Positions 21,297 through 32,299 are shown, counted from the first letter of the stretch. The stretch is DNA of 64,000 nt from an uncultured Paracoccaceae bacterium (GCA_947497065.1 CANMEQ010000002.1:554029-618028), one strand, 5' to 3'. Made by a program: numbers and translations. The notes: generated from the sequence alone by a model not told the origin.

Positions 21297-22079
21297 ATGC
21301 AGAGCCGAATTTTACATCGTGCCATTCCGAGTGAGCAGGTTGCGCGTGCGGCGGCGCGGTTGCCTTCGGTTGCGCCAGTGGAGGGGCCGTGGCTGCGCAT
21401 GGACGAGATGTATGACGCGCAGATGGCCGAACGGCGAAGGTTGATGGCTGCGCATCGTGAGGCGGTTTATGCGCAATTGCCCGAGGGGGTCGCGGCGGCG
21501 CGGGGTTTTTTGCGTGCGGCTTTGGCCGCACTTCCAGCTGGGTTTGAGGTGGGGGCGGAACAGGTTGTTTGCCCCGATGGTGTGGTTGTGCCGATTGAGT
21601 GGGACGCGCCGCTGTGGAGCCTTGGGGCAATCTTGCAGCAGGATGTGTGTATTCTAGAAAAGCAGGGAGAGGCCCATGTTTTGACCGGCGCTATTTTGTG
21701 TTTTCCGGCCAGTTGGACGCTGGCGCAGAAAGTCGGCAAGCCGTTGATTGGGATACACAAACCGGTTGAGAGCTATGACGGTGGGATCGCCGCACGGGTG
21801 CAACGGTTGTTTGACGGTGTGAAACCGGGGCGGCCTTTGTGGCGCGCGAACCATCTGCGGTATGATGATCCGGCGCTGTTCCAACCGCGACGGGAAGATG
21901 ATCCACGCCCCGTGTCCGGGCCCAATGCACGGTATCTTCGAAGTGAACGGCAGGTGATTTTACGGGTGACTGAACCGGACGCGGTTGCGTTTGTCATTCA
22001 CACTGTCGTGGCGGAGATTGAGGTACCTGTTTCAGTGCAGGACCGGACCGAGCAGGGCGGCGAGTGCTGCGAAACATAA
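21297..22079 (+). CDS. DUF3445 (heme-dependent oxidative N-demethylase-like) protein
   Basis: LTGAILCFPASWTLAQKVGKPLIGIHKPV and LWRANHLRYDDPALFQPR, typical of DUF3445. Confidence 0.8.
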   Translation: MQSRILHRAIPSEQVARAAARLPSVAPVEGPWLRMDEMYDAQMAERRRLMAAHREAVYAQLPEGVAAARGFLRAALAALPAGFEVGAEQVVCPDGVVVPIEWDAPLWSLGAILQQDVCILEKQGEAHVLTGAILCFPASWTLAQKVGKPLIGIHKPVESYDGGIAARVQRLFDGVKPGRPLWRANHLRYDDPALFQPRREDDPRPVSGPNARYLRSERQVILRVTEPDAVAFVIHTVVAEIEVPVSVQDRTEQGGECCET

Positions 22080-22455
22080 AAAGTTTCTGAACATCGCGCG
22101 GGTGCACCATGACCGGACTGACTGCACAAGACGGCCGAAGGTCGTGTCGGGTTGGTCGCTGTGCAACGCAAAGGGATGTGTCGGCGTTTGCCGAGATTGC
22201 CAAGCCTGTGGAAGGTGTGTCGGACCTTCACGCAAGGAGAAGGACGGTCGGCCCGATGGACGAGCAGAGCCGTGGCTGACGGGGGCGCGGGCTTGGGTGA
22301 GCGGCGGGGTGTACTGGTTACTAAACATACGATTTCTATAATGAAGGAATGAGACGGCAGCAGGTTGCCCTTAGGGCAAGTTTGAGACGAATTGTGGCGG
22401 AATTTGGGCAGAGCGGCCCCTGCGGATGCCGGTCAGAAGGGGCCTGCAACGCGAA

Positions 22456-22483
22456 AGGGCGCCCCGTGGGACGCCCTTTGCAT
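22456..22483 (-). terminator. Putative terminator downstream of glnA
   Basis: Inverted repeat aaagggcgccccgtgggacgcccttt downstream of the glnA stop. Confidence 0.6.
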
Positions 22484-22499
22484 AAAATGCGGTGCTGAA

Positions 22500-23906
22500 T
22501 TAGCAGCTGTAGTACAGCTTGAATTCAACTGGGTGAGGTGTGTGCTCGTATTCGTACACTTCTTCCCATTTCAGATCCATGTAGCCTTCGATCTGGTCTT
22601 TGGTGAACACGTCGCCAGCCAAGAGGAAGTCCATGTCTTTTTCAAGCTCGTCCAGTGCTTCACGCAAGGATGCACAAACTGTTGGAATTTCAGCCAGCTC
22701 TTCTGGTGGCAGATCGTAGAGATCTTTGTCAGATGCGGGGCCTGGATCGATTTTGTTTTTGATGCCGTCAAGGCCAGCCATCAACAGTGCGGAGAAGCAC
22801 AGGTATGGGTTGGCTGCTGGATCAGGGAAACGTGCCTCAACGCGCTTGGCTTTAGGGCTGTCTGTCCATGGAATACGGACACAACCGGAACGGTTAGACG
22901 CAGAGTAGGCGCGCAGAACTGGTGCTTCGAAACCCGGGATCAAACGCTTGTAGGAGTTTGTGGATGGGTTTGTGAAGGCGTTCAGAGCTTTTGCGTGCTT
23001 CAGGATGCCGCCGATGAACCACAGAGCTTCGTCGGAGAGATCAGCGTATTTGTCGCCTGCGAACAATGGCTTGCCATCTTTCCAGATGGACATGTTCACG
23101 TGCATGCCTGTGCCGTTATCGCCAGCGATTGGCTTTGGCATGAAGGTTGCGGATTTGCCGTACGCCTGTGCCACGTTGTGGATCACGTATTTGTACTTTT
23201 GCAGTTCGTCAGCTTGCTTGGTCAAAGAACCGAAGATCAGGCCGAGTTCGTGCTGACAGGACGCAACTTCGTGGTGGTGCTTGTCCACTTTCATGCCCAG
23301 ACGCTTCATTGTGGAGAGCATCTCGGAACGGATGTCGTGTGCATCGTCGATTGGGTTTACAGGGAAGTAGCCGCCTTTAACGCCAGGACGGTGACCTGTG
23401 TTGCCCATTTCGTATTCAGCGTCTGTGTTCCAAGCCGCATCGATTGCGTCGACCTGGTAGGACACTTTGTTCATGCCGACTTGGTAACGCACGTCGTCGA
23501 ACAAGAAGAATTCAGCTTCTGGGCCGAAGTAGGAAACGTCACCGATGCCGGAGGCTTTCAGGTAAGCTTCTGCGCGTTCTGCTGTGCCGCGTGGGTCGCG
23601 GTCGTAGCCTTCGCCTGTGTCAGGCTCGACGATGGAACAGTGCAGGCAGAGTGTTTTTTCTGCGTAGAACGGGTCAACGTAAGCGCTGGACACGTCTGGC
23701 ATCAGTTTCATGTCGGATTCGTCGATGGATTTCCACCCAGCGATGGAAGAGCCGTCGAACATGAAGCCATCTTCGAGGAAGTCTTCGTCAACCTGGTCGG
23801 ACATCAGTGTAACGTGCTGCAGTTTGCCGCGCGGGTCGGTGAAGCGGATATCGACGTAGTCGATTTCTTCATCCGCGATCATTTTTACGAGGTCTTTATT
23901 GCTCAT
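22500..23906 (-). CDS. glnA: Type I glutamine synthetase
   Basis: 468 aa; [13 protein letters not shown]-like start, [39 protein letters not shown], adenylylation-site-like region near [21 protein letters not shown]. Confidence 0.98.
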   Translation of the reverse strand: MSNKDLVKMIADEEIDYVDIRFTDPRGKLQHVTLMSDQVDEDFLEDGFMFDGSSIAGWKSIDESDMKLMPDVSSAYVDPFYAEKTLCLHCSIVEPDTGEGYDRDPRGTAERAEAYLKASGIGDVSYFGPEAEFFLFDDVRYQVGMNKVSYQVDAIDAAWNTDAEYEMGNTGHRPGVKGGYFPVNPIDDAHDIRSEMLSTMKRLGMKVDKHHHEVASCQHELGLIFGSLTKQADELQKYKYVIHNVAQAYGKSATFMPKPIAGDNGTGMHVNMSIWKDGKPLFAGDKYADLSDEALWFIGGILKHAKALNAFTNPSTNSYKRLIPGFEAPVLRAYSASNRSGCVRIPWTDSPKAKRVEARFPDPAANPYLCFSALLMAGLDGIKNKIDPGPASDKDLYDLPPEELAEIPTVCASLREALDELEKDMDFLLAGDVFTKDQIEGYMDLKWEEVYEYEHTPHPVEFKLYYSC

Positions 23907-23959
23907 ATCTTTAAGCTTCCCTGTTTGTCATTGTAGTGAGTGAATGTGTGTGGCGTGAC

Positions 23960-24310
<351 letters not shown>

Positions 24311-24530
24311 CTAGCCTTATTTTGCACAGCAGGCAGAGCATTTCTGCGCGGGAGCCACAATTGGGGAGGGGGGCGCGAGGCGATTCAAACGGGGGTTTTG
24401 GGGTGCGGTGATTAAAAAATAGGCAAATTGGCGCAAAAGGTAGCGAAATTGAATCTTTGCGTTGCACAGGTTTTGGACATGTGTCGCGGGCCTGTGCTGT
24501 TTGGTGCAAAGGGGCATTGGGTACAACGAA

Positions 24531-24555
24531 AAACGCAGCCCCTGGGGCTGCGTTT
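24531..24555 (-). terminator. Rho-independent terminator downstream of Hint-domain gene
   Basis: aaacgcagcccc-t-ggggctgcgttt perfect inverted repeat with a U-run on the minus strand. Confidence 0.75.
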
Positions 24556-24582
24556 CAGTGAGGTCTTGGGAATGTAGGACGT

Positions 24583-25188
24583 TTAAACGGCGGTGCTGGC
24601 GATTTCGAGGCCGTTTGCGTAAACGATATGCTGTTTGTCGAAGATCAATTCATAGACTTTCGTTGTTGCAACGTCTTGTTCTGCAACGAATTCGCCGTCG
24701 ATCAGACGTTTGGCTTTGACTGTGGCCACGTCAGCCCCGAAGAGGGCCTTTGCGCGCCAATCCCGAATGTGAACGAGGGTATCTGGGCCAACGATCATAT
24801 CGGACTCAGGCCGCGTGTGGCCAAGGGAGCCTGCTTTGATGGTAATCGCGCCTACGTCGACTGTTTTTTCGCGGATGTCACGCAGAACGGACATGCCAGC
24901 GTCACGGGTGATGATGCGGTCGCCCACATTCAGGTGTTCGACGGGCAATTCGCCGTCCAGCGTCATGATTGTTGTACCGGCTGTGAGGCCAGATACGTTT
25001 TTCGCGCGTTTTACGGCAATGACATTGCCCGCTGCGAAGTCTTTTGTTTGTCCCAAATGCATGGCGTTTCTCGCTCTCGCTTGTTGTCTGCTCTTTTTTG
25101 AGGACAAATATGGCAATAAAGTGCCGATGGTGGGATATTTATCGTATATTTTTCTGTGTATTGCCTGAAGTTGAGTCTTTTCAGTCAC
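24583..25188 (-). CDS. Stand-alone Hint (Hedgehog/intein) domain protein
   Basis: GTTIMTLDGELPVEHLNVGDRIITRDAG and C-terminal KVYELIFDKQHIVYANGLEIAS; the first segment may be upstream of the true start (M at about 25062). Confidence 0.75.
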   Translation of the reverse strand: MTEKTQLQAIHRKIYDKYPTIGTLLPYLSSKKSRQQARARNAMHLGQTKDFAAGNVIAVKRAKNVSGLTAGTTIMTLDGELPVEHLNVGDRIITRDAGMSVLRDIREKTVDVGAITIKAGSLGHTRPESDMIVGPDTLVHIRDWRAKALFGADVATVKAKRLIDGEFVAEQDVATTKVYELIFDKQHIVYANGLEIASTAV

Positions 25189-25336
25189 GCCTGTGCGCCG
25201 TGGGGGGCACGCGGGCCTGTTTGGGAAAAGAAAACGAACGCTGTGCAGATCTTCTCACGATTTGCTCTCGCATCCTGTAAAAGTCTTTGCTAAGACGCCG
25301 CTCATCGAATGGCGTGCATCGTTGTTTGGTTCAAAT

Positions 25337-25421
25337 GCGGGTGTGGCGGAATTGGTAGACGCACCAGATTTAGGTTCTGGCGCCGCAAGGCGTGGGGGTT
25401 CAAGTCCCTTCACCCGCACCA
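25337..25421 (+). tRNA. tRNA-Leu (anticodon TAG), CCA encoded
   Basis: gcgggtg/cacccgc acceptor stem, ccaga-ttTAGgt-tctgg anticodon arm, variable arm gccgcaaggc, ggttcaagtcc T arm, cca end. Confidence 0.95.
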
Positions 25422-25626
25422 TAATTTTCATGAATGATGATCAAGTTCCGCGCTGTGGGATGCGCCGTTTTTTGCGTGGTGGTTTGCGCCGTGGCGATTG
25501 CAATGGGCAATATAGGCAATGAGGGGCGGTGCCCCCTTGCGTTAAAGGGGGGACGCCCATAGAAGGGCCACCTATTTTGACCGCCGCGGACGCCTCTGCG
25601 GCCCCAATGCAATGGATAAGGACGAC

Positions 25627-26958
25627 ATGCAGGTCACCGAAACACTGAACGACGGTCTCAAGCGCGGCTATGAGATTACTGTAACGGCCGCTGAGCTTGA
25701 CCAAACGGTTAACGACAAGCTGAAAGAAGCGCAGCCAGAAATCGAAATGAAGGGCTTCCGCAAAGGTAAAGTTCCTATGGCGCTGCTGAAAAAGCAGTTC
25801 GGCCCGAAAGTTCTTGGCGAAGCGATGCAGGAATCTGTCGATGGCGCGATGAACAAGCACCTCGAAGAATCAGGCGACCGCCCTGCGATGCAGCCTGAAA
25901 TGAAGATGACCAACGAAGACTGGAAAGAGGGCGACGATGTTGTCGTTTCCGTGTCTTACGAAAACCTGCCTGCGATTCCTGAGGTCGATTACGCGTCGAT
26001 CAAACTGGAGAAGCTGGTTGTGAAGGCTGATGATGCGTCTGTTGACGAGGCATTGGGCTCTTTGGCGGAAACAGCGCAGAACTTTGAAGACCGCAAAGCG
26101 GGCTCCAAGGCGAAAGACGGCGACCAGGTTGTGTTCGACTTCTTGGGTAAAGTTGACGGCGAAGCCTTTGAAGGCGGTGCTGCTGAAGGCCACGCATTGG
26201 TGCTGGGTTCTGGTCAGTTCATCCCTGGTTTCGAAGAAGGTCTGGTTGGCGTTAAAGCTGGTGAAGAGAAAGACGTTACCGTTACTTTCCCAGAAGATTA
26301 CAACGCTGAGCACCTGGCTGGCAAAGAAGCTGTGTTCGAATGCAAAATCCACAACGTTAAAGAGCCTAAAGCGGCTGAGCTTAACGATGAGATGGCAAAG
26401 CAGTTCGGCGCCGAAGATTTGGCAGCTTTGAAGAGCCAGATTTCCGACAAGCTGGAAGAAGAGTATGCGGGTGCGGCACGCGCTGTCACCAAGCGTGCTT
26501 TGCTGGATGCCTTGGATAAAGAAGTGTCCTTCGAGCTGCCACCATCCTTGGTGGAAGCGGAAGCGGGCCAGATTGCGCACCAGTTGTGGCATGAAGAAAA
26601 CCCTGAAGTTGAAGGCCACGATCACCCTGAGATCGAAACAACAGACGAGCACACATCCTTGGCCGAGCGCCGCGTGAAGTTGGGCCTGCTGTTGGCTGAA
26701 ATCGGCCAGAAGGCTGAGGTTCAGGTGTCTGACGCGGAATTCACACAAGCTGTTATGAACCAAGCGCGCCAGTACGGCCCGCAGGCCAAGCAGTTCTTTG
26801 ATTTCGTTCAGCAGAACCCACAGATGCAGCAGCAGATTCGGGCACCTCTGTTCGAAGACAAAGTTGTTGATCACATCATTGAAGGCGCATCTTTGACTGA
26901 AAAAGAAGTGTCTAAAGACGATCTTCAAAAGGCTGTTGAAGCGCTCGAAGAAGAGTAA
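25627..26958 (+). CDS. tig: Trigger factor
   Basis: [19 protein letters not shown] start, [20 protein letters not shown]-like domain [41 protein letters not shown]. Confidence 0.97.
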   Translation: MQVTETLNDGLKRGYEITVTAAELDQTVNDKLKEAQPEIEMKGFRKGKVPMALLKKQFGPKVLGEAMQESVDGAMNKHLEESGDRPAMQPEMKMTNEDWKEGDDVVVSVSYENLPAIPEVDYASIKLEKLVVKADDASVDEALGSLAETAQNFEDRKAGSKAKDGDQVVFDFLGKVDGEAFEGGAAEGHALVLGSGQFIPGFEEGLVGVKAGEEKDVTVTFPEDYNAEHLAGKEAVFECKIHNVKEPKAAELNDEMAKQFGAEDLAALKSQISDKLEEEYAGAARAVTKRALLDALDKEVSFELPPSLVEAEAGQIAHQLWHEENPEVEGHDHPEIETTDEHTSLAERRVKLGLLLAEIGQKAEVQVSDAEFTQAVMNQARQYGPQAKQFFDFVQQNPQMQQQIRAPLFEDKVVDHIIEGASLTEKEVSKDDLQKAVEALEEE

Positions 26959-26979
26959 GCTTTACCCGCTAAATATTTG

Positions 26980-27010
26980 AAAGGCCGCTCCTTTTTAGGG
27001 GCGGCCTTTT
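26980..27010 (+). terminator. Rho-independent terminator of tig
   Basis: aaaggccgctcc-ttttta-ggggcggcctttt. Confidence 0.8.
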
Positions 27011-27132
27011 GCGTTTGGCGGGGGCGGCGGGTGACGTATGGAAAACCTGACCCGTGCGGGTGAAGTTTACCCTAGGAAAGGTAACGTAGAAAAGTTTACC
27101 ATTTGGTCATAATTTTTAGAGGGACCAAAAAT

Positions 27133-27606
27133 ATGAAGACTTTTTTATCATCCATAGCTGCTTGTGTATTGATGGCGGGGGCGGCGCAGGCCTGCCCGAA
27201 CTGGCAAAATAACCCGACCTATGGGTCGTATGATTTGTCGCTGTCGCAACTGCGCGCGGGTCATGGGCTGTCGCTGACTGCGGGCGGTAGTTTCGATTGG
27301 AAGAACTGCCAGCACATTCGCGTTGGAACGGACGATGGACCTGGATATTTTGAGGCGGCGCCGGATGTTCGGTATTTTGTGAACAATGTTGAGGGGCGTC
27401 GTTTGAGCATTTTTGTACAAAGTGCCTGTGACAGTACGTTGCTGATCAACACACAATCGGCCAGCTGGTATTATGATGACGATGACAATGGCAACGCGGA
27501 TGCGAAGATTGTTCTGACGCGGCCGTTGAGTGGGCAGATCGACGTGTGGGTCGGTACATATGACGGTCAGTACTGCGATGCGAACGTCTATATCCAAGCA
27601 AGCTAA
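27133..27606 (+). CDS. Hypothetical secreted Cys-containing protein, paralog 1
   Basis: Signal peptide MKTFLSSIAACVLMAGAAQA; C-terminal SACDSTLLINTQSASWYYDDDDNGN...IDVWVGTYDGQYCDANVYIQ. Confidence 0.7.
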   Translation: MKTFLSSIAACVLMAGAAQACPNWQNNPTYGSYDLSLSQLRAGHGLSLTAGGSFDWKNCQHIRVGTDDGPGYFEAAPDVRYFVNNVEGRRLSIFVQSACDSTLLINTQSASWYYDDDDNGNADAKIVLTRPLSGQIDVWVGTYDGQYCDANVYIQAS

Positions 27607-27630
27607 GCGAGAGTTTATTGTGAGATGAGG

Positions 27631-27660
27631 AGGGCCGCCCGGTGAGGGCGGCCTTTTTCG
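27631..27660 (+). terminator. Rho-independent terminator
   Basis: agggccgccc-ggtga-gggcggccttttt. Confidence 0.8.
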
Positions 27661-27723
27661 GTCTAACAGAGATGTGAATATTGGTTTGATGCCTGTGAGG
27701 GGAAGCGCGGCTAGGGTGAGGGT

Positions 27724-28191
27724 ATGAGAACTGCGATTATATGTATGTGTTTGTGGGCGTCACAAGCTGCCGCGCAATGTCCGGAACCGTCTGTGGCGGA
27801 GACGGGGATAGCGGCGTCTGGCCCGGACCTGATTGTACCAAAGTCATGGGAGGTGACGGCGGTAGGGGCCCATGCAGCGCCCTGTCAGGTCTGGGCGGAC
27901 CAAGGTGTCAACGCGCAGAGCATTGATGGGTTTTTGCCCGTGGCCCCCAGCGCGACATTCGAACTGGCGGGTATGGCCCCACATATCCTGATGGTCATGG
28001 CTGAAGCCGCGTGCGACCCACGGTTGGCCGTGCGCACTGGAGACGGGTTGTGGCATTTCGCGCAATCCGCGAACGGCCGGCAGGAAGTGGTGGTGTGGAG
28101 TGCGAGCGATGGGCCGATGCAGGTTTGGGTTGGGGCGGCTGATCAAACCAGTTGTGAGGCCTCAGTTATTTTGGAAACCTTTGACCGATAG
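27724..28191 (+). CDS. Hypothetical secreted Cys-containing protein, paralog 2
   Basis: Signal peptide MRTAIICMCLWASQAAA; C-terminal AACDPRLAVRTGDGLWHF...MQVWVGAADQTSCEASVILE matches the upstream gene. Confidence 0.7.
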   Translation: MRTAIICMCLWASQAAAQCPEPSVAETGIAASGPDLIVPKSWEVTAVGAHAAPCQVWADQGVNAQSIDGFLPVAPSATFELAGMAPHILMVMAEAACDPRLAVRTGDGLWHFAQSANGRQEVVVWSASDGPMQVWVGAADQTSCEASVILETFDR

Positions 28192-28215
28192 GGGCGGAGC
28201 CTAGGCTGAAACACA

Positions 28216-28251
28216 AACGGGCCGCGCAGTGATGCGCGGCCCGTTGTTTTT
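28216..28251. terminator. Bidirectional terminator between the secreted protein gene and rplI
   Basis: aacgggccgcgc-agtgat-gcgcggcccgtt perfect stem followed by gttttt. Confidence 0.78.
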
Positions 28252-28266
28252 GATCTGACGTCAGAC

Positions 28267-28890
28267 TTAGTCTTCGTCGGATGCTTCTTCTGTTTCAGCA
28301 GGAGCAGCGTCGTCGTCGCCGAAGTCGTCCATACCGGCAGCGCCGATATCGTCGAACAGTTCCTGAATTTCGAATTCAGCTGCGGCTTCTTCTTCAGCGG
28401 CAAGTTCTGCAACAGATTTACCAGCGGCCTGAAGCTCAGCTTCTTCTTCAGAACGTGCAACGTTCAGTTTGATTGTTGCTTCGACTTCTGGGTGCAGTTT
28501 GACCAGCACGTCGTGGATGCCGAGTTCTTTGATCGGGTCGATCAAAGCAACTTGCTTGCGGTCCACTGTGAAGCCAGCTTCGGTTGCAGCGTCTGCGGCG
28601 TCACGTGTTGTAACGGACCCGTAGAGGTTGCCACCGTCGGACGCAGAGCGAATCACGATGAATGTTTCGCCGTCCAATTTTGCGGACAAAGCTTCTGCTT
28701 CTTTCTTGGTTTCCAGGTTGCGTGCTTCGAGCTGCGCTTTCTGGTCTTCGAAAGATTTTAGGTTGTGTGCGTTTGCGCGCAGGGCTTTGCCCTGTGGCAG
28801 CAAGAAGTTCCGTGCGTAGCCCTCTTTAACAGAGACGACTTCGCCCATCTGGCCCAGCTTAGCAACGCGTTCGAGAAGGATGATATCCAT
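28267..28890 (-). CDS. rplI: 50S ribosomal protein L9
   Basis: [36 protein letters not shown]; acidic C-terminal extension. Confidence 0.98.
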   Translation of the reverse strand: MDIILLERVAKLGQMGEVVSVKEGYARNFLLPQGKALRANAHNLKSFEDQKAQLEARNLETKKEAEALSAKLDGETFIVIRSASDGGNLYGSVTTRDAADAATEAGFTVDRKQVALIDPIKELGIHDVLVKLHPEVEATIKLNVARSEEEAELQAAGKSVAELAAEEEAAAEFEIQELFDDIGAAGMDDFGDDDAAPAETEEASDED

Positions 28891-28902
28891 GATGTCTGTC
28901 CT

Positions 28903-29130
28903 TTACTTTACAGCGTAAGGCAACAGAGCGAGGAACCGTGCGCGTTTGATCGCACGTGCCAAGGCACGCTGGTTCTTTGCACCGACTGCGGTGATACGGG
29001 AAGGAACGATTTTGCCGCGCTCAGAGATGTAGCGCTGCAATGTACGTGTGTCTTTGTAGTCGATCTTTGGAGCGTTTTCGCCCTCAAACGGATCGGACTT
29101 ACGACGACGGAAAAATGGTTTAGTAGCCAT
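28903..29130 (-). CDS. rpsR: 30S ribosomal protein S18
   Basis: [50 protein letters not shown]. Confidence 0.98.
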   Translation of the reverse strand: MATKPFFRRRKSDPFEGENAPKIDYKDTRTLQRYISERGKIVPSRITAVGAKNQRALARAIKRARFLALLPYAVK

Positions 29131-29159
29131 GACTTATGGTCCTTTCTTGATCTGATGAA

Positions 29160-29513
29160 TTAGCGGCGCTCGCGGCGTTCGCCACGTTCGTCACGTTTTT
29201 GCATCTGAACCGATGGGCCTTCTTCGTGCTCGTCGACCTTGATGGTCAGAACACGCATAACATCGTCATGCAGGCGCATCAGGCGTTCCATTTCCTGCAC
29301 GGCAGCGGCCGGTGCATCGGAACGCAGGTAGGCGTAGTGGCCTTTGCGGTTCTTGTTGATCTTGTAGGCCATCGTCTTGACGCCCCAGTACTCGGACTCA
29401 ACGACTTTACCATCGTTGTCGGCCAGCACTGCGGAGAAGTGTTCGATGAGGCTTTCAGCTTGCGTGTTGGACAAGTCCTGACGCGCAATAAACGTATGCT
29501 CATACAGTGGCAT
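29160..29513 (-). CDS. rpsF: 30S ribosomal protein S6
   Basis: MPLYEHTFIARQDLSNTQAESL and YWGVKTMAYKINKNRKGHYAYL. Confidence 0.97.
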   Translation of the reverse strand: MPLYEHTFIARQDLSNTQAESLIEHFSAVLADNDGKVVESEYWGVKTMAYKINKNRKGHYAYLRSDAPAAAVQEMERLMRLHDDVMRVLTIKVDEHEEGPSVQMQKRDERGERRERR

Positions 29514-29880
29514 GCGTAACTCCAGTCATATCAGCGCATTTCATAGGGTGGGGAGTGTCGTTTGCCGCGTCCCACCCACGAGAGACTGCGCAGTTCATAA
29601 AAAATCTGCGGAAACGATGGGGCCTTATACAGAGCGGGGGCGAGGAGGCAAGGGACAGTAGCGGGTTTTAGAGAATATTCATTGTTCGGGATTATATGGA
29701 AGGGGTGATGCGATATTTGAACCGGGGGGGCGGCGAGGGCCGTGTTGGTTACGTTGGCTTAAATTAGTTAAAGTTAACCTAGCGTTAAGGCTGAATTCAC
29801 CATCCCCTAGCCTCGGCTTGGCCTCGTTTCTGCCGTGATTGGCTGGAAATCATGAACTGCGTAGCAAGGAGAGACTAAGG

Positions 29881-30501
29881 ATGACCATATTACCCGATCC
29901 GAATGAGTTTACGACAACATTGGGGACGAGTGCCGAGAATGGAGCATTGCTTCATCCAGATGTGCGAGACCGGTTTTGGGGGTATGAGGTGCGGATGACG
30001 CAGGTCGGCGACACGCTGTCTATGGCTATTCGGTTTGTGTCCGGTTTGATCTGCATGGCCTTGGCTTTTTTGACCGTTGCACTGTTGGTTGTGCCGTCTG
30101 CCTTTGGGGCGTTGACGGATGAGCTGCGCTGGCCGCTTGCCGTGAGCGGGCTGTGCTGCGCGGTGATCGCGGCCCATATTTATTCAGCTTTTCGACCCAT
30201 TCGCGTGCAGGTGGATACGACGGCAGGTGAAATTCGTGAAGTTATTGAGCGCCGTTTTGGCGGTGAAGAGGTTTTGAGCTGCTATGGTATGGACGCCGTT
30301 GCTTCCGTTGAGGTGGTGGCCTCTGGACAGGATGCGACTTTGGGGCAGGTTCACGTGCGGGTGAACGGCTATGGTGTTGTGCCTGTTGGAGATGGCGCAG
30401 TGTCTGCGTTGCGGCCCTTGCGCGACCGGTTGGCTGTGGATTGCGGCATTGAAGTTGCGGATTCGTCCGATGCGTTTTGGTCCGGTCCGTTGAAGGCATA
30501 G
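29881..30501 (+). CDS. Hypothetical two-TM membrane protein
   Basis: MTILPDPNEFTTTLG start with ggagag-type RBS; two hydrophobic segments; no family recognised. Confidence 0.55.
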   Translation: MTILPDPNEFTTTLGTSAENGALLHPDVRDRFWGYEVRMTQVGDTLSMAIRFVSGLICMALAFLTVALLVVPSAFGALTDELRWPLAVSGLCCAVIAAHIYSAFRPIRVQVDTTAGEIREVIERRFGGEEVLSCYGMDAVASVEVVASGQDATLGQVHVRVNGYGVVPVGDGAVSALRPLRDRLAVDCGIEVADSSDAFWSGPLKA

Positions 30502-30619
30502 CCTAAGGCGCGGACAAAGCGCGCTATTCGTTCCCTTTTTGATGAGGGGATGAGGGAGATGTCTTGTAACGTTGCGTTCTGCGCGATACCCCATGGGAAA
30601 TTTTTCAGAGGGGAGCCGC

Positions 30620-31558
30620 ATGAGAGCTTTCATTTTTCCGGGTCAAGGGGCTCAAACGATTGGGATGGGGCAGGCGTTGGCTGAGGCCTATCCGACCGCA
30701 AAGGATGTCTTCAACGAAGTTGATGACGCTTTGGGAGAGAAACTGTCGGACCTGATTTGGTCTGGTGATATTGCCGAGTTGACGTTGACGCGAAATGCGC
30801 AACCGGCGTTGATGGCGACCTCATTGGCCGCGATGCGCGCATTGGAAGCCGAGGGCGTGACCTTTGATGCGGCATCGTTTGTGGCGGGGCATTCGCTGGG
30901 CGAATATTCCGCGTTGGCGGCGGCGGGCGCGTTTAGCGTGGCAGATACCGCGCGTCTTTTGCGGATCCGCGGCGATGCCATGCAAATGGCTGTTCCTGTT
31001 GGTTTGGGCGCCATGGCGGTGATTTTGGGCTTGGATTTCGAGGGCGCTAAAGCGGTTGCTGAAGAAGCGGCGCAAGGTGAGATTTGTCAGGCGGCGAACG
31101 ACAATGACCCAAGCCAGGTGGTGGTTTCGGGCCACAAGGCAGCCGTGGAACGCGCTGTTGTGATCGCAAAAGAAAAGGGTGCCAAACGGGCCATGTTGTT
31201 GCCTGTAAGCGCGCCGTTCCATTCTGAGCTCATGGCCCCTGCGGGTGATATTATGGCGGCTGCATTGTCGGATGTAGCGATGAGCGCGCCTGCGGTGCCG
31301 CTGATCGCGAATGTACGCGCGCAGGCGGTGGATGCCGTGGATATTAAGGATTTGTTGATTGAGCAGGTGACCGGATCTGTGCGGTGGCGCGAAAGCGTCA
31401 TGTGGATGGCCGGCGCTGGTGTGACGGAAACGTGGGAGATTGGGGCCGGTAAGGCGCTGTCTGGCATGGTGAAGCGCATTGACCGTTCTGTGGCGACGCG
31501 GGCGATTGGGACACCTGATGATGTTGTGGCGGCGGCTGCGGCTTTGAGTGAAGGATAA
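30620..31558 (+). CDS. fabD: Malonyl CoA-acyl carrier protein transacylase
   Basis: MRAFIFPGQGAQTIGMGQ, GHSLGEYSALAAAGAFS; fab gene order. Confidence 0.97.
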   Translation: MRAFIFPGQGAQTIGMGQALAEAYPTAKDVFNEVDDALGEKLSDLIWSGDIAELTLTRNAQPALMATSLAAMRALEAEGVTFDAASFVAGHSLGEYSALAAAGAFSVADTARLLRIRGDAMQMAVPVGLGAMAVILGLDFEGAKAVAEEAAQGEICQAANDNDPSQVVVSGHKAAVERAVVIAKEKGAKRAMLLPVSAPFHSELMAPAGDIMAAALSDVAMSAPAVPLIANVRAQAVDAVDIKDLLIEQVTGSVRWRESVMWMAGAGVTETWEIGAGKALSGMVKRIDRSVATRAIGTPDDVVAAAAALSEG

Positions 31559-31561
31559 GAT

Positions 31562-32299
31562 ATGTTTGATTTGACTGGTAAAAATGCCCTGATCACCGGC
31601 GCGTCTGGTGGTATTGGTGGCGAAATCGCAAAGGTATTGCACGGTGCGGGGGCGACTGTTGGTTTGTCCGGCACACGTGAAGCTCCGCTGGAAGCTTTGG
31701 CGGCAGAATTGGGCGAGCGCGCATATGTTTTGCCGTGCAACCTGAGTGACGGGGCCGCTGTTGATGCTTTGCCGAAACAGGCTGTCGAGGCCATGGGATC
31801 CGTTGATGTATTGGTGAACAACGCAGGCATAACGCGCGATCAGATTTTTATGCGGATGTCGGACGACGAGTGGGCCGATGTGATCAACGTAAACCTGACG
31901 TCGACCATGCGGTTGTGCAAAGGGGTGATCCGCGGGATGATGAAATCGCGTTGGGGCCGTATTGTAAATGTGAGCTCGATCGTGGGGGCTACCGGCAACC
32001 CTGGTCAGGCCAACTATGCGGCATCAAAAGCGGGTATGGTCGGGATGAGCAAATCGATTGCTTATGAGGTGGCGAGCCGTGGGATCACGGTGAACTGCAT
32101 CGCACCCGGCTTTATCGCGACGGCGATGACCGACAAGCTGACTGATGAGCAAAAAGACAAGATTAACGTTCAAATTCCAGCCGGTCGGATGGGCACGCCA
32201 GAGGAAATCGCAGCGGCTGCGCTGTATTTGGCCAGTGAGCAGGCGGCCTACGTTACGGGCACGACTTTGCACGTCAACGGTGGTATGGCGATGCTGTAA
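31562..32299 (+). CDS. fabG: 3-oxoacyl-[ACP] reductase
   Basis: ALITGASGGIGGEIAKVLH, NNAGITRD, YAASKAGMVG; SDR family. Confidence 0.97.
   Translation: MFDLTGKNALITGASGGIGGEIAKVLHGAGATVGLSGTREAPLEALAAELGERAYVLPCNLSDGAAVDALPKQAVEAMGSVDVLVNNAGITRDQIFMRMSDDEWADVINVNLTSTMRLCKGVIRGMMKSRWGRIVNVSSIVGATGNPGQANYAASKAGMVGMSKSIAYEVASRGITVNCIAPGFIATAMTDKLTDEQKDKINVQIPAGRMGTPEEIAAAALYLASEQAAYVTGTTLHVNGGMAML

Noticed and set aside
22392-23936. 514-aa plus-strand ORF
   Set aside because: Lies exactly antisense to glnA, is rich in Cys/Val/Phe typical of shadow frames, and has no recognisable domain.
25870-26928. 352-aa minus-strand ORF
   Set aside because: Antisense to tig with no domain.
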